Part shown: piece after piece, positions 19,467-29,222 of the stretch
How positions within the stretch are numbered: position 1 is the stretch's first letter
Layout: each line of letters begins with the position of its first letter
NCBI GenBank assembly: GCA_001725255.1
Contig: MEFV01000008.1
Coordinates: 306,558-370,557 of the forward strand
Reading direction: 5' to 3'
Source of the DNA: Comamonas sp. SCN 67-35
GTDB taxonomy: Bacteria > Pseudomonadota > Gammaproteobacteria > Burkholderiales > Burkholderiaceae_C
DNA length: 64,000 nucleotides
The notes under the pieces: model-generated
The model's database searches: none
Seen by the model: the letters and a program-made list of their open reading frames with translations, nothing else
Told to the model about the DNA's origin: nothing
Position numbers and translations under genes: made by a program

Positions 19467-22211
19467 TCAGCCCGGTGCGTTCTCCCGGGCGGTGAACACG
19501 GCGTTCCACAGCGCCAGCACGGCCCGGCGCTCCTGCGCCAGTTGCTGCGGCGGCACGCGCGTGGGCTCCTCGTTCAGCCGCGCGCGATGCTGCGCCTGGC
19601 GCAGCGTGCGGTAGGCGTCGGCGGCCGCATGCCCGACGCCGGGCGGCAACAGGCCCGCCTGCTCGGCACGCTCCAGCAGGCCGATGTTGCCCTTGTTCTC
19701 GCGCAGCCCGGCGTGCGTGGCCGAATGCGCGAGCACGAGGTATTGCACGGCGAATTCCACATCCACCATGCCGCCCTGGCCATGCTTGAGGTCGAACAGC
19801 GCGCCGCTCGCGCGATGGGCCTCACGCAGGCGCTCGCGCATCGCGAGGATTTCATGCGCCAGTTGCGCCCGTTCGCGCGGCGCGGTGATCACGGCCTCGC
19901 GCACGGCGTCGAAGCGCGCGTGCAGGGCGTCCGAGCCGAGCACGCAGCGCGCGCGCGTCATCGCCTGGTGCTCCCAGGTCCAGGCGGTGTTGCTGCCGCG
20001 CTGCTGCTGGTAGGCGGCGTAGGCGTCGAACGAGGTGACGAGCAGCCCCGAATTGCCGTTGGGGCGCAGTTGGGTGTCGATTTCGTAGAGGTCACCCTCG
20101 CCGGTCTTGACGGTGAGCCAAGACATGAGCTTGCGCACGAACGCGGCGTACAACTCCGGGGCGTTGTCGGCCGTGTCGTCGAACGCGAAGACGATATCGA
20201 GGTCGCTGCCGTAGCCGAGCTCCTTGCCGCCGAGCTTGCCGTAGCCGATGATGGCCAGCTGTGGCGCCTCGCGGTGGCGGCCCTTGAAGTGCTCCCAGCA
20301 CCAGTGCACGGTGATGCTGAGCAGCGTGTCGGCCAGCAGCGAAAGATCGTCGGCCACCTGCTCCACCGTGAGGCGCCCTTCCACGTCGCGCGCCAGCGTG
20401 CGGAACACCTCGGCATGGTGGGCGCGGCGCAGCAGGTTCAGCAGCGCCTCCTCGTCGTCCTCGCTGGTGGAGGCCAGCGCCGCGCGGCGCTCGTGCAGCT
20501 CCTGGCGGAAGGCCTGCGCGTCGAAGCGCTCGCCGAACAGGGCCTCGCTCGCCAGTTCGTCGATCACGCCGGGGTGCTGCTGCAGGTAGTGCGCGGGCCA
20601 GCGCGCCGCGCCCAGCAGGGAAATGAGCCGGTTCAGCACCAGCGGACGCTCCACGAGCAGCGCCAGATAGCTCTCGCGGCGCAGCAGCAACTCCAGCCAG
20701 GCTATCAGGCGCAGCGCTCCGGCCTCGGTGGCGCTGCCGTCCTGCAGCCACAGTCCGGTCTGGCGCAGGATGCGCAGCAGGCGGCCCGTCGCCTTGTCGC
20801 TGAGCTGCTGCACGCGCGGCTGCTCGCGCCACTGGCGCATGCGCTCGGCCACGGCGGCGGGCTGGGCCTGGATGACCGCGTCCCAGTCGGCGGGCGCGTC
20901 GTCGGCCTGTTTGCAGCCGGGTCCGGAGCAGGTCTTCTTGGGCGGGCCGCCGAGCAGTTCGTCGAACTCGTGCGCCACGCGCTCACGGTGGGCGTCGAGC
21001 TGGCGCAGGAACTCGCAGCAGCCCAGGCCCATGGTGTGGGCGATCCAGGTGATGTCCTCGTCGCTCACGGGCAGCACGTGGGTCTGCTGGTCGTCCAGGT
21101 ACTGGATGCGGTGCTCGACGCGGCGCAGGAAGACGTAGGCCTGCGCCAGCGCCTCGCTGCTCTCGGGCGGCATCAGGCCGGCGCGGGCCAGGCGTTCGAG
21201 CGCCTCCAGCGTCGGGCGGCAGCGCAGCTCGGGGAACTGCCCGCCGCGCACCACCTGCACGAGCTGCACGGTGAACTCGATCTCGCGGATGCCGCCGCGC
21301 GAGAGCTTGACATCGTTGGCGCGCTCGGGGTGGCCGGCGCAGCGGCGCTGCGCGTCCTGGCGGATCTGCCGGTGCAGCGCCCTGAGCGCATCGAAGACCG
21401 CGTAGTCCAGGTAGCGCCGGAACACGAAGGGCAGGACCACCTGGCGCAGCGCCTGCACCTGGGGCTGGGCGACGCACTCGGCGGGCGCCACCACGCGGCT
21501 CTTGAGCCAGGCGAAGCGCTCCCACTCGCGCCCGTGCAGGCGCAGGTAGTCCTCGAGCGCGGGCAGCGAGATCGCCAGCGGCCCCGAATGGCCGTGCGGG
21601 CGCAGCGCCAGATCGACGCGGAAGACGAAGCCATCGGCCGTCTGGTCGCCGATGAGCGCGCCGACGCGCTTGACCGCGCGCACGAAGTACTCATGGTTGG
21701 AGATCCGGCCGCGTCCGTCGGCCAGGCCCGTGGTTTCGCCGTCGTTCTCGTAGATGAAGATCAGGTCCACGTCGCTGGAGACGTTGAGCTCGCGCGCGCC
21801 GAGCTTGCCCATGCCGATGCACCAGAGCTGCGCGGGCGCGCCGCCGGGCGCCAGCGGCGCGCCGTGCAGCGCGTCCAGCTCCGTGCGCGCCTGCCGGCAG
21901 GCGCGGTCGAGCGCCACCTCGGCCAGCGTGGTGAGCGCCGTGCAGACGGCGTCGAGCGGCGCGCCGTGCTCGCAATCGAGCACCATGAGACGCTCGACCA
22001 CCAGTTGGCGCAGGATGCGCAGGCTGGTGGGGAGATCCTTGCCCTGCGCCAGCAACTGCTCGCACGCGGCCGCCATCGCCGCGCGGCCGGGCATGCCGGG
22101 CGCCAGCAGCGACCACGCCGTGTCGTAGCGCCGGTGCAGGCGCTGGTACAGGCGCGAATGGGCGGCCAGGCCGCCGGCATGGGTGGTGGCCTCTGTGGCA
22201 TGGGTCATCAT
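19467..22211 (-). CDS. glnE: Bifunctional glutamine synthetase adenylyltransferase/deadenylylase
   Basis: GlnE adds and removes AMP on glutamine synthetase in response to PII and glutamine. At 914 residues it has two nucleotidyltransferase domains, with the paired signatures GMGKLGARELNVSSDVDLIF (about residue 130, deadenylylase) and GYGKLGGKELGYGSDLDIVF (adenylylase), each followed by a helical domain. The start at 22211 (MMTHATEA) is chosen for length; an open frame upstream has no homology and would overlap yhdP. It is divergent from yhdP with 82 bases between. Confidence 0.95.
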   Translation of the reverse strand: MMTHATEATTHAGGLAAHSRLYQRLHRRYDTAWSLLAPGMPGRAAMAAACEQLLAQGKDLPTSLRILRQLVVERLMVLDCEHGAPLDAVCTALTTLAEVALDRACRQARTELDALHGAPLAPGGAPAQLWCIGMGKLGARELNVSSDVDLIFIYENDGETTGLADGRGRISNHEYFVRAVKRVGALIGDQTADGFVFRVDLALRPHGHSGPLAISLPALEDYLRLHGREWERFAWLKSRVVAPAECVAQPQVQALRQVVLPFVFRRYLDYAVFDALRALHRQIRQDAQRRCAGHPERANDVKLSRGGIREIEFTVQLVQVVRGGQFPELRCRPTLEALERLARAGLMPPESSEALAQAYVFLRRVEHRIQYLDDQQTHVLPVSDEDITWIAHTMGLGCCEFLRQLDAHRERVAHEFDELLGGPPKKTCSGPGCKQADDAPADWDAVIQAQPAAVAERMRQWREQPRVQQLSDKATGRLLRILRQTGLWLQDGSATEAGALRLIAWLELLLRRESYLALLVERPLVLNRLISLLGAARWPAHYLQQHPGVIDELASEALFGERFDAQAFRQELHERRAALASTSEDDEEALLNLLRRAHHAEVFRTLARDVEGRLTVEQVADDLSLLADTLLSITVHWCWEHFKGRHREAPQLAIIGYGKLGGKELGYGSDLDIVFAFDDTADNAPELYAAFVRKLMSWLTVKTGEGDLYEIDTQLRPNGNSGLLVTSFDAYAAYQQQRGSNTAWTWEHQAMTRARCVLGSDALHARFDAVREAVITAPRERAQLAHEILAMRERLREAHRASGALFDLKHGQGGMVDVEFAVQYLVLAHSATHAGLRENKGNIGLLERAEQAGLLPPGVGHAAADAYRTLRQAQHRARLNEEPTRVPPQQLAQERRAVLALWNAVFTARENAPG

Positions 22212-22293
22212 CGGGTTGGCCCGCGCGGTGGTGCGAGTGGCCTCTCTCTTCAATGGCGGCGGGTCATAATTCCTGACATTGCAACCCAACGTC

Positions 22294-25200
22294 ATGACCG
22301 AGGCGTCCACACATTTCCCCCGCTGGCTCGGCCTTCTCGCGAGCGTGGCGCGATGGGCCCTGGCAGGCGTGCTGACGTTCTGGCTGCTGCTGGCGCTGGC
22401 ATGGGCGGGGCTGCATTTCTGGATTGTGCCGCGTATCGACAATTTCCGCCCGCTGCTGCAGGAGAGGGCGCAGCGGCTGCTGGGCGTGGACGTGCGGGTG
22501 CAGCGCCTTTCGGCCCGCAGCGAGGGCGTGTTCCCCACGATCGAGCTCGACGGTGTGCAACTGCTGGATGCGCAGGGGCAGGAAGCCCTGCGCCTGCCGC
22601 GCGTGGTGATCACGCTCTCGCCGCGCTCGGTGCTGCGCCTGGGGCTGCAGCAGCTCTATGTCGAGGCGCCCCGGCTGCAGCTGCGCCGCGACGCGGCGGG
22701 GCGCCTGTTCGTGGCGGGCCTGCCGGTGCAGGGGGCCGCGGGCGACGCGTCGGCGCTCGACTGGCTGCTCTCGCAGGCCGAGGTGGTGGTGCGCGGCGGC
22801 GAGGTGCAGTGGCTGGACGAGCAGCGCGCGCTGCCCGCCGTGGTGTTTGACGGCGTCGATCTGGTGCTGCGTGGCGGGCCGTGGCGCCACGCGCTGCGCG
22901 TGGACGCGACGCCGCCCGCGTCCTGGGGCGACCGACTGTCGCTCAGGGCGCAGCTGCAGGAGCCGCTGTGGGACCCCTTGGGCAGGGCCTGGACGCATTG
23001 GAGCGGCCAGTGGTACGCCGAGTGGCCCCATGTCGATCTGGCGCAGCTCGCGCCCCATGTGGACTTGCGTGGCATGAAGGTGGATGCGGGTCAGGGCGCG
23101 CTGCGCGCCTGGGCCGACATGCGCCAGGGGCGGCTCGAGCGCGTGGTTTCCGACGTGGCGCTGCGGCAGGTGCGCATGCAGTGGAGCCGGGCCTTGCAGC
23201 CGCTGGCGCTCGATGAGCTGGGCGCGCGAGTGACGCTGCGGCCCCTCCCGGGGGGGCTCGATCTGTCGGCGCGGGACCTGCATTTCCTCACCGATGACGG
23301 GCTGGCCTGGCAAAGCGGCTCGCTGGCCTTGCGCACGCAGGGCACGGGCGCGGCGCAGCACGGCGAGCTGCGTGCCGACGTGCTGGATCTGGCCTTGCTC
23401 ACGCGCATTGCCACACGCGTGCCGCTCGATCGCGAGTTGCGCGAGGCGCTGGAGCGCTACACCCCGGAGGGGCGCGTGCAGCAGCTGCAGGCGAGCTGGC
23501 AGGGCGCGCCGGATGCGTTGACCGGCTACAGCGCCAAGGGGCGCGTGTCGGCGCTGGCGCTGGCCGCCAACGCCGCCGATTGCTCGCCCAAGGCGTTCGG
23601 CCTGCGCGGCGCCGCCGGCAGCTTCGAGCTCACGCAGGCGGGCGGCAGCGCGAGCCTGTCGATCGCCGACGGCGCGCTGCTGCTGCCGGGCGTCTTTGAA
23701 GACCCGTGCGTGCCGGTGCAGACTCTCGGCGCCACGGTGCGCTGGCAGATCGACGGCGCGCGCATCGCGGTGCAGAGCGACGATCTGCGCTTTGCCAACG
23801 CCGATGCGCAGGGCCAGGCGCGGCTGCATTGGCACACGGGCGAAGGCGACGAGGCCTACCTGCCCGGGGTGCTCGATCTCTCGGGCAGCCTCACGCGCGC
23901 CGACGGCACGCGCGTGTACCGCTACCTGCCGCTGGCCGTCGGAGACGACGCGCGCCACTACGTGCGCGATGCCATCACCGCGGGCACGAGCAGCGACGTG
24001 AAATTCCGCGTCAAGGGCGATCTGCGCCATCTGCCCTTCGACGAGGACAGGAGCGGTGAATTCCACATCGCCGCGCAGGTCAGGGACACCACGCTGGTCT
24101 ACGTGCCGCCGGCGCTCGCCGAGCCGGGCGACAAGCCCTGGCCGGCGCTGGCGGGGCTGTCGGGTTCGCTGGTGTTCGACCGCGCGGGCATGCGCGTGGA
24201 GGGCGCGACGGGGCACGTCCAGGGGGCGAAGCTGCTGAAAGTGCAGCAGGTCAGCGCCCGGATCGCGGACCTGTCCCGGCCGCTGGTGGAGGTTCAGGGT
24301 GACGTGCGCGGGCCACTCGCCGACATGCTGTCCTTCGTGCGCGGCTCGCAGGTGGCGCAGCTCACCGAAGGCATGTTCGACGCGATGACCGGCACGGGAG
24401 ACGCCTCGCTGCGGCTGCAGCTGCGCCTGCCCATCGAGGCCATGGCGAAAAGCCAGGTGCAGGGCCGCATCACGCTGTCAGGCAATGAGGTGCGCGTGGC
24501 GCGCGAGGCGCCGGCGCTGACGCAAACGCGTGGCGTCGTGAAATTTTCCGAGCGCGGTTTCGAGCTGGAGCAGGTGCGCGCCCAGGCGCTCGGCGGCGAG
24601 GTGCAGCTCAGCGGTGGGCTGCGCCCACAGGTCAAGGGCGCGGTGCCACAGCTGCGCATTCAGGCCGATGGCGCGGCCACGGCCGAGGGCCTGCGCCAGG
24701 CCGCGGCGGGCGACCGGACGCTGGCCGCGCTGGCGGCGCGCTCGCACGGCGCCAGCCGCTATGCGCTGACGCTCGGCGTGCGCGAGGGCGTGCCCGAGCT
24801 GCTCGTCACCACCGACCTGCAAGGCATGGCGCTCGATCTGCCCGCGCCCCTGGCCAAGCCGGCCGACCAGGCCCTGCCGGTGCGCTACGAAACCCGGCTG
24901 CTGGCCAGCACCGGCAAGGGCGAGCCCGCGCGGGAGAACCTGCGGCTCACGGTGGGCGGGGTCTTCGCCTTCAATTACCTGCGCGCGATCTCGGCCGACG
25001 GGGCGGGCGTGCCGCCGGTGCTGGCGGGCACCATCGTGCTCGGGCCGGGCGTGGCGGCGCAGCCCATGGGCCGTGGCGTGCAGGCGCATGTGGCGCTGCA
25101 GACGCTGGACCTCGATGCCTGGAGCGCCCTGGCGGGTGGTTCCTCCGCCGCGCCCCCCTCGCCCTGGGAGCCGCGCAGCGTCGATCTGCGCGTGGGCGCG

Positions 25201-26301
25201 CTCACCTGGAAGCAGCGCACGCTGCATGACGTCGTGGCGCAGGCGCAGGCGCAGGACAAAAGCTGGAGCGCGCAGGTGTCGGCGCGCGAGCTCGAAGGCC
25301 GGATCGCCTACCGCGCGCCCGATGCGGCCGCGCCGCAGGGGCTGGTGCATGCGCGCCTGTCGCGCCTGGCACTGCCCAGGACGGAGGAGACGCAGGTCGA
25401 TGCGCTGCTGGACGAGGGCGACCTCAGCGAGCTGCCCGCGCTGGATGTGCAGGCGCAGGATTTCGAGCTGCGCGGCAAGCGTCTGGGCCGGCTCACGCTG
25501 CAGGCGAACAATCGCGTCAGCGCCGACGGCCAGCGCGAGTGGCGCCTCTCCAGCCTGAACCTGGAGATGCCCGAGGCCAGCTTCACCTCCAGCGGCAACT
25601 GGGCACTGCTGGGCAACGCCGGGCCCAACGAGCGGCGGCGCACCGTGCTCAAGTTCGCGCTGAAGGTGCGCGACTCGGGCGAGCTGCTGACCCGCATGGG
25701 CATGCCCGGCGTGGTGAGCCGGGGCGCGGGCGAGCTCGATGGGCAGATCGGCTGGCTCGGCTCGCCGGTCACCCCTGACTACGCGAGCATGACCGGGCAG
25801 ATGAAGCTGGACATGACGGCCGGCCAGTTCCTCAAGGCCGACCCGGGTATCTCCAAGCTGCTGGGCGTGCTCAGCCTGCAGGCGCTGCCCCGGCGCCTGA
25901 CGCTGGACTTCCGCGACATTTTCAGCGCCGGGTTTTCCTTCGACTTCGTGCGTGCCGACGTGCAGGTCGACAAGGGCATCGCGCGCACCAACAATCTGCA
26001 GATGAAGGGCGTGAACGCCGCCGTGCTGATGGAAGGCCACGCCGACATCGCCAACGAGACCGAGGACCTGCATGTGGTGGTGGTGCCGCAGCTCAACACG
26101 CTCACCGCCTCGCTCATCGCCACGGTCATCAATCCCGTGGTGGGTCTGAGCAGCTTCCTGGCACAGGCCGTGCTTGGTGACAAACTCGTGAAGGCCGCGA
26201 CGCGGGAGTTCCGCATCGAGGGCACCTGGAGCGATCCGCAGGTGACGCAGATCGAACCGGGCGGCGCCGATGCGCCAACCGGGAAAGGAGACACCCCATG
26301 A
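22294..26301 (+). CDS. yhdP: YhdP family AsmA-like protein
   Basis: A 1335-residue inner-membrane-anchored periplasmic protein of the YhdP group of AsmA-like bridge proteins. In E. coli these help move phospholipid to the outer membrane. It has one N-terminal membrane helix (about residues 20-45), a very long beta-rich repetitive region, and the conserved C-terminal AsmA-like part (LDGQIGWLGSP, then GQFLKADPGISKLLGVLSLQ). The ATG at 22294 is preferred over a TTG five codons upstream. Its stop overlaps the start of the nitrilase-family gene (ATGA). Confidence 0.92.
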   Translation: MTEASTHFPRWLGLLASVARWALAGVLTFWLLLALAWAGLHFWIVPRIDNFRPLLQERAQRLLGVDVRVQRLSARSEGVFPTIELDGVQLLDAQGQEALRLPRVVITLSPRSVLRLGLQQLYVEAPRLQLRRDAAGRLFVAGLPVQGAAGDASALDWLLSQAEVVVRGGEVQWLDEQRALPAVVFDGVDLVLRGGPWRHALRVDATPPASWGDRLSLRAQLQEPLWDPLGRAWTHWSGQWYAEWPHVDLAQLAPHVDLRGMKVDAGQGALRAWADMRQGRLERVVSDVALRQVRMQWSRALQPLALDELGARVTLRPLPGGLDLSARDLHFLTDDGLAWQSGSLALRTQGTGAAQHGELRADVLDLALLTRIATRVPLDRELREALERYTPEGRVQQLQASWQGAPDALTGYSAKGRVSALALAANAADCSPKAFGLRGAAGSFELTQAGGSASLSIADGALLLPGVFEDPCVPVQTLGATVRWQIDGARIAVQSDDLRFANADAQGQARLHWHTGEGDEAYLPGVLDLSGSLTRADGTRVYRYLPLAVGDDARHYVRDAITAGTSSDVKFRVKGDLRHLPFDEDRSGEFHIAAQVRDTTLVYVPPALAEPGDKPWPALAGLSGSLVFDRAGMRVEGATGHVQGAKLLKVQQVSARIADLSRPLVEVQGDVRGPLADMLSFVRGSQVAQLTEGMFDAMTGTGDASLRLQLRLPIEAMAKSQVQGRITLSGNEVRVAREAPALTQTRGVVKFSERGFELEQVRAQALGGEVQLSGGLRPQVKGAVPQLRIQADGAATAEGLRQAAAGDRTLAALAARSHGASRYALTLGVREGVPELLVTTDLQGMALDLPAPLAKPADQALPVRYETRLLASTGKGEPARENLRLTVGGVFAFNYLRAISADGAGVPPVLAGTIVLGPGVAAQPMGRGVQAHVALQTLDLDAWSALAGGSSAAPPSPWEPRSVDLRVGALTWKQRTLHDVVAQAQAQDKSWSAQVSARELEGRIAYRAPDAAAPQGLVHARLSRLALPRTEETQVDALLDEGDLSELPALDVQAQDFELRGKRLGRLTLQANNRVSADGQREWRLSSLNLEMPEASFTSSGNWALLGNAGPNERRRTVLKFALKVRDSGELLTRMGMPGVVSRGAGELDGQIGWLGSPVTPDYASMTGQMKLDMTAGQFLKADPGISKLLGVLSLQALPRRLTLDFRDIFSAGFSFDFVRADVQVDKGIARTNNLQMKGVNAAVLMEGHADIANETEDLHVVVVPQLNTLTASLIATVINPVVGLSSFLAQAVLGDKLVKAATREFRIEGTWSDPQVTQIEPGGADAPTGKGDTP

Positions 26302-27113
26302 AAGCCGCATCCCTGCAGATGGTCTCCGGCCAGGTGCTGGCCGACAACCTCGCGCATGCGCGCGCCCTGCTGGAGCAGGCCGCGCAGGCGGGCGCCGAGC
26401 TGGCGGTGCTGCCCGAGTACTTCTGCCTCATGGGCGCGAGCGACCAGGACAAGCTGGCGCTGGCCGAGCCCTTTGGCGACGGCCCGGTGCAGCGTTTTCT
26501 GGCTCAGGCCGCGCGCGAGTGCGGGCTGTGGCTCGTGGGCGGCACGCTGCCGCTCACCAGCGGCGATGCGGTGCGCGTGCGCAACAGCTCGCTGGTCTTC
26601 GACCCGCTGGGCGTGTGCGTGGCGCGCTACGACAAGATCCACCTTTTCGGCTTCGACCGTGGCGACGAGCACTTTCACGAGGCGCGCAGCATCGAGCCGG
26701 GCGATGCGCCGGTGCATTTCGACCTCGCCGCGCGTGACGGCTCAACCTGGCGCGTGGGGCTCTCGGTCTGCTACGACTTGCGCTTTCCCGAGCTGTACCG
26801 TGCGCATGCGCGGGCGGGGTGCGATCTGCTGCTGGTGCCCAGCGCCTTCACCTGGACCACGGGGCGCGCGCACTGGGAGGTGCTGCTGCGCGCCCGCGCG
26901 ATCGAGAACCAGGCCTTCGTGCTCGCGGCTGCGCAGGGCGGCCAGCATGAAAACGGCCGACGCACCTGGGGCCACAGCATGATCGTCGACCCCTGGGGCG
27001 AGGTGCTGGCGCAGCAGGCCGAGGGCGCCGCCGTGGTGCTGGCCGAGCTCGATGCGGGACGCCTGCGCGAGGTGCGCGCTCAACTGCCCGCGCTCGACCA
27101 CCGCGTGTTGTAG
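26298..27113 (+). CDS. Carbon-nitrogen hydrolase family protein (Nit1-type amidase)
   Basis: A 271-residue nitrilase-superfamily amidase. The catalytic Glu-Lys-Cys set is visible in LPEYFCLM (Glu near residue 40), the YDKIHLF lysine segment (near 113) and the VCYDLRFPELYR cysteine (near 157). The overall pattern matches the Nit1/YbeM branch, which repairs deaminated glutathione, but substrate assignment is inference. It is coupled to yhdP by a 4-base overlap; a GGAG-type ribosome site (AAAGGAGA) lies seven bases before the ATG. The yhdP-nit pairing is common in this bacterial group. Confidence 0.9.
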   Translation: MKAASLQMVSGQVLADNLAHARALLEQAAQAGAELAVLPEYFCLMGASDQDKLALAEPFGDGPVQRFLAQAARECGLWLVGGTLPLTSGDAVRVRNSSLVFDPLGVCVARYDKIHLFGFDRGDEHFHEARSIEPGDAPVHFDLAARDGSTWRVGLSVCYDLRFPELYRAHARAGCDLLLVPSAFTWTTGRAHWEVLLRARAIENQAFVLAAAQGGQHENGRRTWGHSMIVDPWGEVLAQQAEGAAVVLAELDAGRLREVRAQLPALDHRVL

Positions 27114-27147
27114 GGCGGCGCTTGCATGGGCGCCCCCCCGGACGCGC

Positions 27148-27795
27148 CTACCCGCGTTGACGCTCGCCCACGTAAATCTCGACGCGGCGGTTGCGCGCGC
27201 GGCCCTCGGCCGTGGCGTTGCTGGCAATGGGTTCGTGCGAGCCGCGCCCCGCCACCTGGATGCGCGCGGGGTCTACTCCGCGATCGGTCAGGTAGTTGCG
27301 CGTGCTGCTGGCGCGCGCCACCGAGAGCGGGTCGTTGACCGCGTCCGAACCCGTGGAGTCGGTGTGGCCGATGATGCGCACCTCGGTGCCGGGGTTGGCG
27401 CGCAGGCTCTGCGCGAAGCGGTCGAGCACGGTGCGCAGATTGGGTTCGATGTCCGCGCGGCCGGTGGCGAACGAAATGTCGCTCGGGATGTCCAGCTTGA
27501 GCTGGTTGTCCGCTGTCTGCGACACCGTCACGCCGCTGCCCTGCGTGGCCGCCTGCATGTCGCGCTTTTGCTGCTCCATGTGCTGTGACCAGATGTAGCC
27601 GCCCAGCGCGCCCAGGCCCGCGCCCACCACGGCCCCCGTGCCCGCCGAGTCGCCCGCGATCGCCCCCAGGGCCGCGCCGCCTAGCGCGCCTATGCCCGCG
27701 CCCGTGGCGGTGTGTCGCTGGGTGTCGCTCATGTTGGCGCAGCCCGCGAGCAGGGCGGCTGCGGCGATGATCGAAAGTGTGGCGTTGTGGCGCAT
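27148..27795 (-). CDS. OmpA family lipoprotein with glycine-zipper region
   Basis: A 215-residue outer-membrane-associated lipoprotein. The lipobox is LLAGC (Cys19), followed by a glycine-zipper segment (GAGIGALGGAALGAIAG, about 32-65). The C-terminal OmpA-like peptidoglycan-binding domain carries HTDSTGS and the NRRVEIYV tail. AAAGGA precedes the start. It is probably co-transcribed with the 51-residue membrane protein gene 15 bases upstream. Confidence 0.93.
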   Translation of the reverse strand: MRHNATLSIIAAAALLAGCANMSDTQRHTATGAGIGALGGAALGAIAGDSAGTGAVVGAGLGALGGYIWSQHMEQQKRDMQAATQGSGVTVSQTADNQLKLDIPSDISFATGRADIEPNLRTVLDRFAQSLRANPGTEVRIIGHTDSTGSDAVNDPLSVARASSTRNYLTDRGVDPARIQVAGRGSHEPIASNATAEGRARNRRVEIYVGERQRG

Positions 27796-27810
27796 GATGT
27801 TTTCCTTTCG

Positions 27811-27966
27811 CTATGGCTTGGGATTCTTGCCCGGTGGTTGGGCGTCTGGCGCCTCGTCGGCATCGCGGTGCAGTTCGCCGCCCTTGCGTCCCGAGAACAT
27901 CGTCCACCAGATCAGCAGCAGGAACAACACGAGCGCGAGCATCGCTTCAAGGAAAATCAGCAGCAT
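27811..27966 (-). CDS. 51-residue single-span membrane protein
   Basis: MLLIFLEAMLALVLFLLLIWW forms one membrane span, followed by a polar tail rich in Arg, Asp and Pro ending in PGKNPKP. The function is unknown. The start codon at 27964-27966 shares the palindrome CATG with the mltA start on the other strand (27965-27967), so the two genes diverge with no spacer. A Shine-Dalgarno (AAGAGG) lies upstream on the minus strand. In-frame starts further upstream (27993, 28005) would overlap mltA more. The OmpA lipoprotein gene follows 15 bases downstream. Confidence 0.68.
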   Translation of the reverse strand: MLLIFLEAMLALVLFLLLIWWTMFSGRKGGELHRDADEAPDAQPPGKNPKP

Positions 27967-29119
27967 GTCGTTGCGCCTCTTGCGTCTCACCATCGGATTC
28001 TTCATTGTAGGAGTGCTTGCCGCATGTGGCACGCGTCCTCCCGCGCCCGCGGGCGGGGCAGAGGCCGTCGGCACGGTTGGCCCGCCCCAGCTAGGCCCTC
28101 TGGGCGGCCCCACGGCCGTACCCGGCACGCTTGCGGCCTACCGCAGCCGCTGGGTGCCGGTGGACTGGAGCGAGCTGCCCGGCTGGCCGCGCGATCCCCT
28201 ACATGAAGCCTGGGACGCGTGGCTGCGCAATTGCGAGCGCCCCGCGCCAGCATTCGCGCCGCTGTGTCCCGAGGTGCGGCGCCTGTCGATCGCCAGCGAC
28301 GACGAGCAGCGCGCCTGGATACAGGAGCGCCTGCGCCCCTACCGCATCGAGGCGGCCGATGGCAACCCCGACGGGCTGCTGACGAGCTACTTCGAGCCCG
28401 AGCTGGACGGCGCGCGCGTGCGCGGCAACGGCTACGAGGTGCCGATCTACGCCCCCCCGCCCGGCCTGCCTGCCAAGGCCCCCTGGTACACGCGCCGGCA
28501 GATCGACACGCTGCCCGAGGCGCAGGCGCAGCTCGCGGGCCGCGTGATCGCCTGGGTGCGCGACCCCATCGAGGCCATGGTGCTGCACATCCAGGGCACG
28601 GGGCGCCTGCGCCTGCACGAGGCGGACGGCAGCACGCGCCTGGTGCGCCTGGCGTTTGCCGGCACCAACAACCAGCCCTACCAGAGCGTGGGCCGCTGGC
28701 TGCTCGAGCGCGGCCTGGTGCGCGACGCCACCTGGCCCGGCATCAGCGCGTGGGCGCAGGCCAACCCGGGCCGCGTGCAGGAGATGCTCTGGGCCAACCC
28801 GCGCTACGTGTTCTTTCGCGAGGAACCGCTGGACGCCGTCACCGCCGAATCCGGCCCGCGCGGCGCGCAGGGCGTGCCGCTCACGTCCGGCCGCTCGATC
28901 GCCGTCGATCGCAGCAGCATCCCCTACGGCACGCCGGTCTGGCTGGTGAGCAACGGGCCGACGGCGCGGCTCGAACGCCTGGTGATGGCGCAGGACACCG
29001 GCAGCGCCATCGTCGGCGCGGTGCGGGCCGATTACTTCGCCGGCTCGGGCGCCGAGGCGGGGGAGCTTGCGGGGCGGCTCAAGCAGGGGCTGCGGCTGTG
29101 GGCGCTGTGGCCCAGGTGA
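27965..29119 (+). CDS. mltA: Membrane-bound lytic murein transglycosylase A
   Basis: A lipoprotein that cleaves peptidoglycan glycan strands, forming 1,6-anhydro ends. At 384 residues it has the signal peptide MSLRLLRLTIGFFIVGVLAAC with the lipid-anchored Cys at 21. The MltA domain (YFEPELDG through the IEAMVLHIQGTGRL segment) is followed by the C-terminal 3D domain with the three conserved aspartates (SIAVDRSSIPYGT, AQDTGSAIVG, RADYFAG). The start is supported by AAGGA at 27949-27953. It is divergent from the 51-residue membrane protein with overlapping start codons, so each promoter must lie inside the other gene. Confidence 0.93.
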   Translation: MSLRLLRLTIGFFIVGVLAACGTRPPAPAGGAEAVGTVGPPQLGPLGGPTAVPGTLAAYRSRWVPVDWSELPGWPRDPLHEAWDAWLRNCERPAPAFAPLCPEVRRLSIASDDEQRAWIQERLRPYRIEAADGNPDGLLTSYFEPELDGARVRGNGYEVPIYAPPPGLPAKAPWYTRRQIDTLPEAQAQLAGRVIAWVRDPIEAMVLHIQGTGRLRLHEADGSTRLVRLAFAGTNNQPYQSVGRWLLERGLVRDATWPGISAWAQANPGRVQEMLWANPRYVFFREEPLDAVTAESGPRGAQGVPLTSGRSIAVDRSSIPYGTPVWLVSNGPTARLERLVMAQDTGSAIVGAVRADYFAGSGAEAGELAGRLKQGLRLWALWPR

Positions 29120-29222
29120 GGTGGTTGGCAAGTTCCAAGGACGTCGACCCGGCCTGAGGCGACCGCGCCGGTAAAATACCCGCCGTCCTTTTCCCCCGCG
29201 CGCCGCGTGGCGCGTTTCCCGC

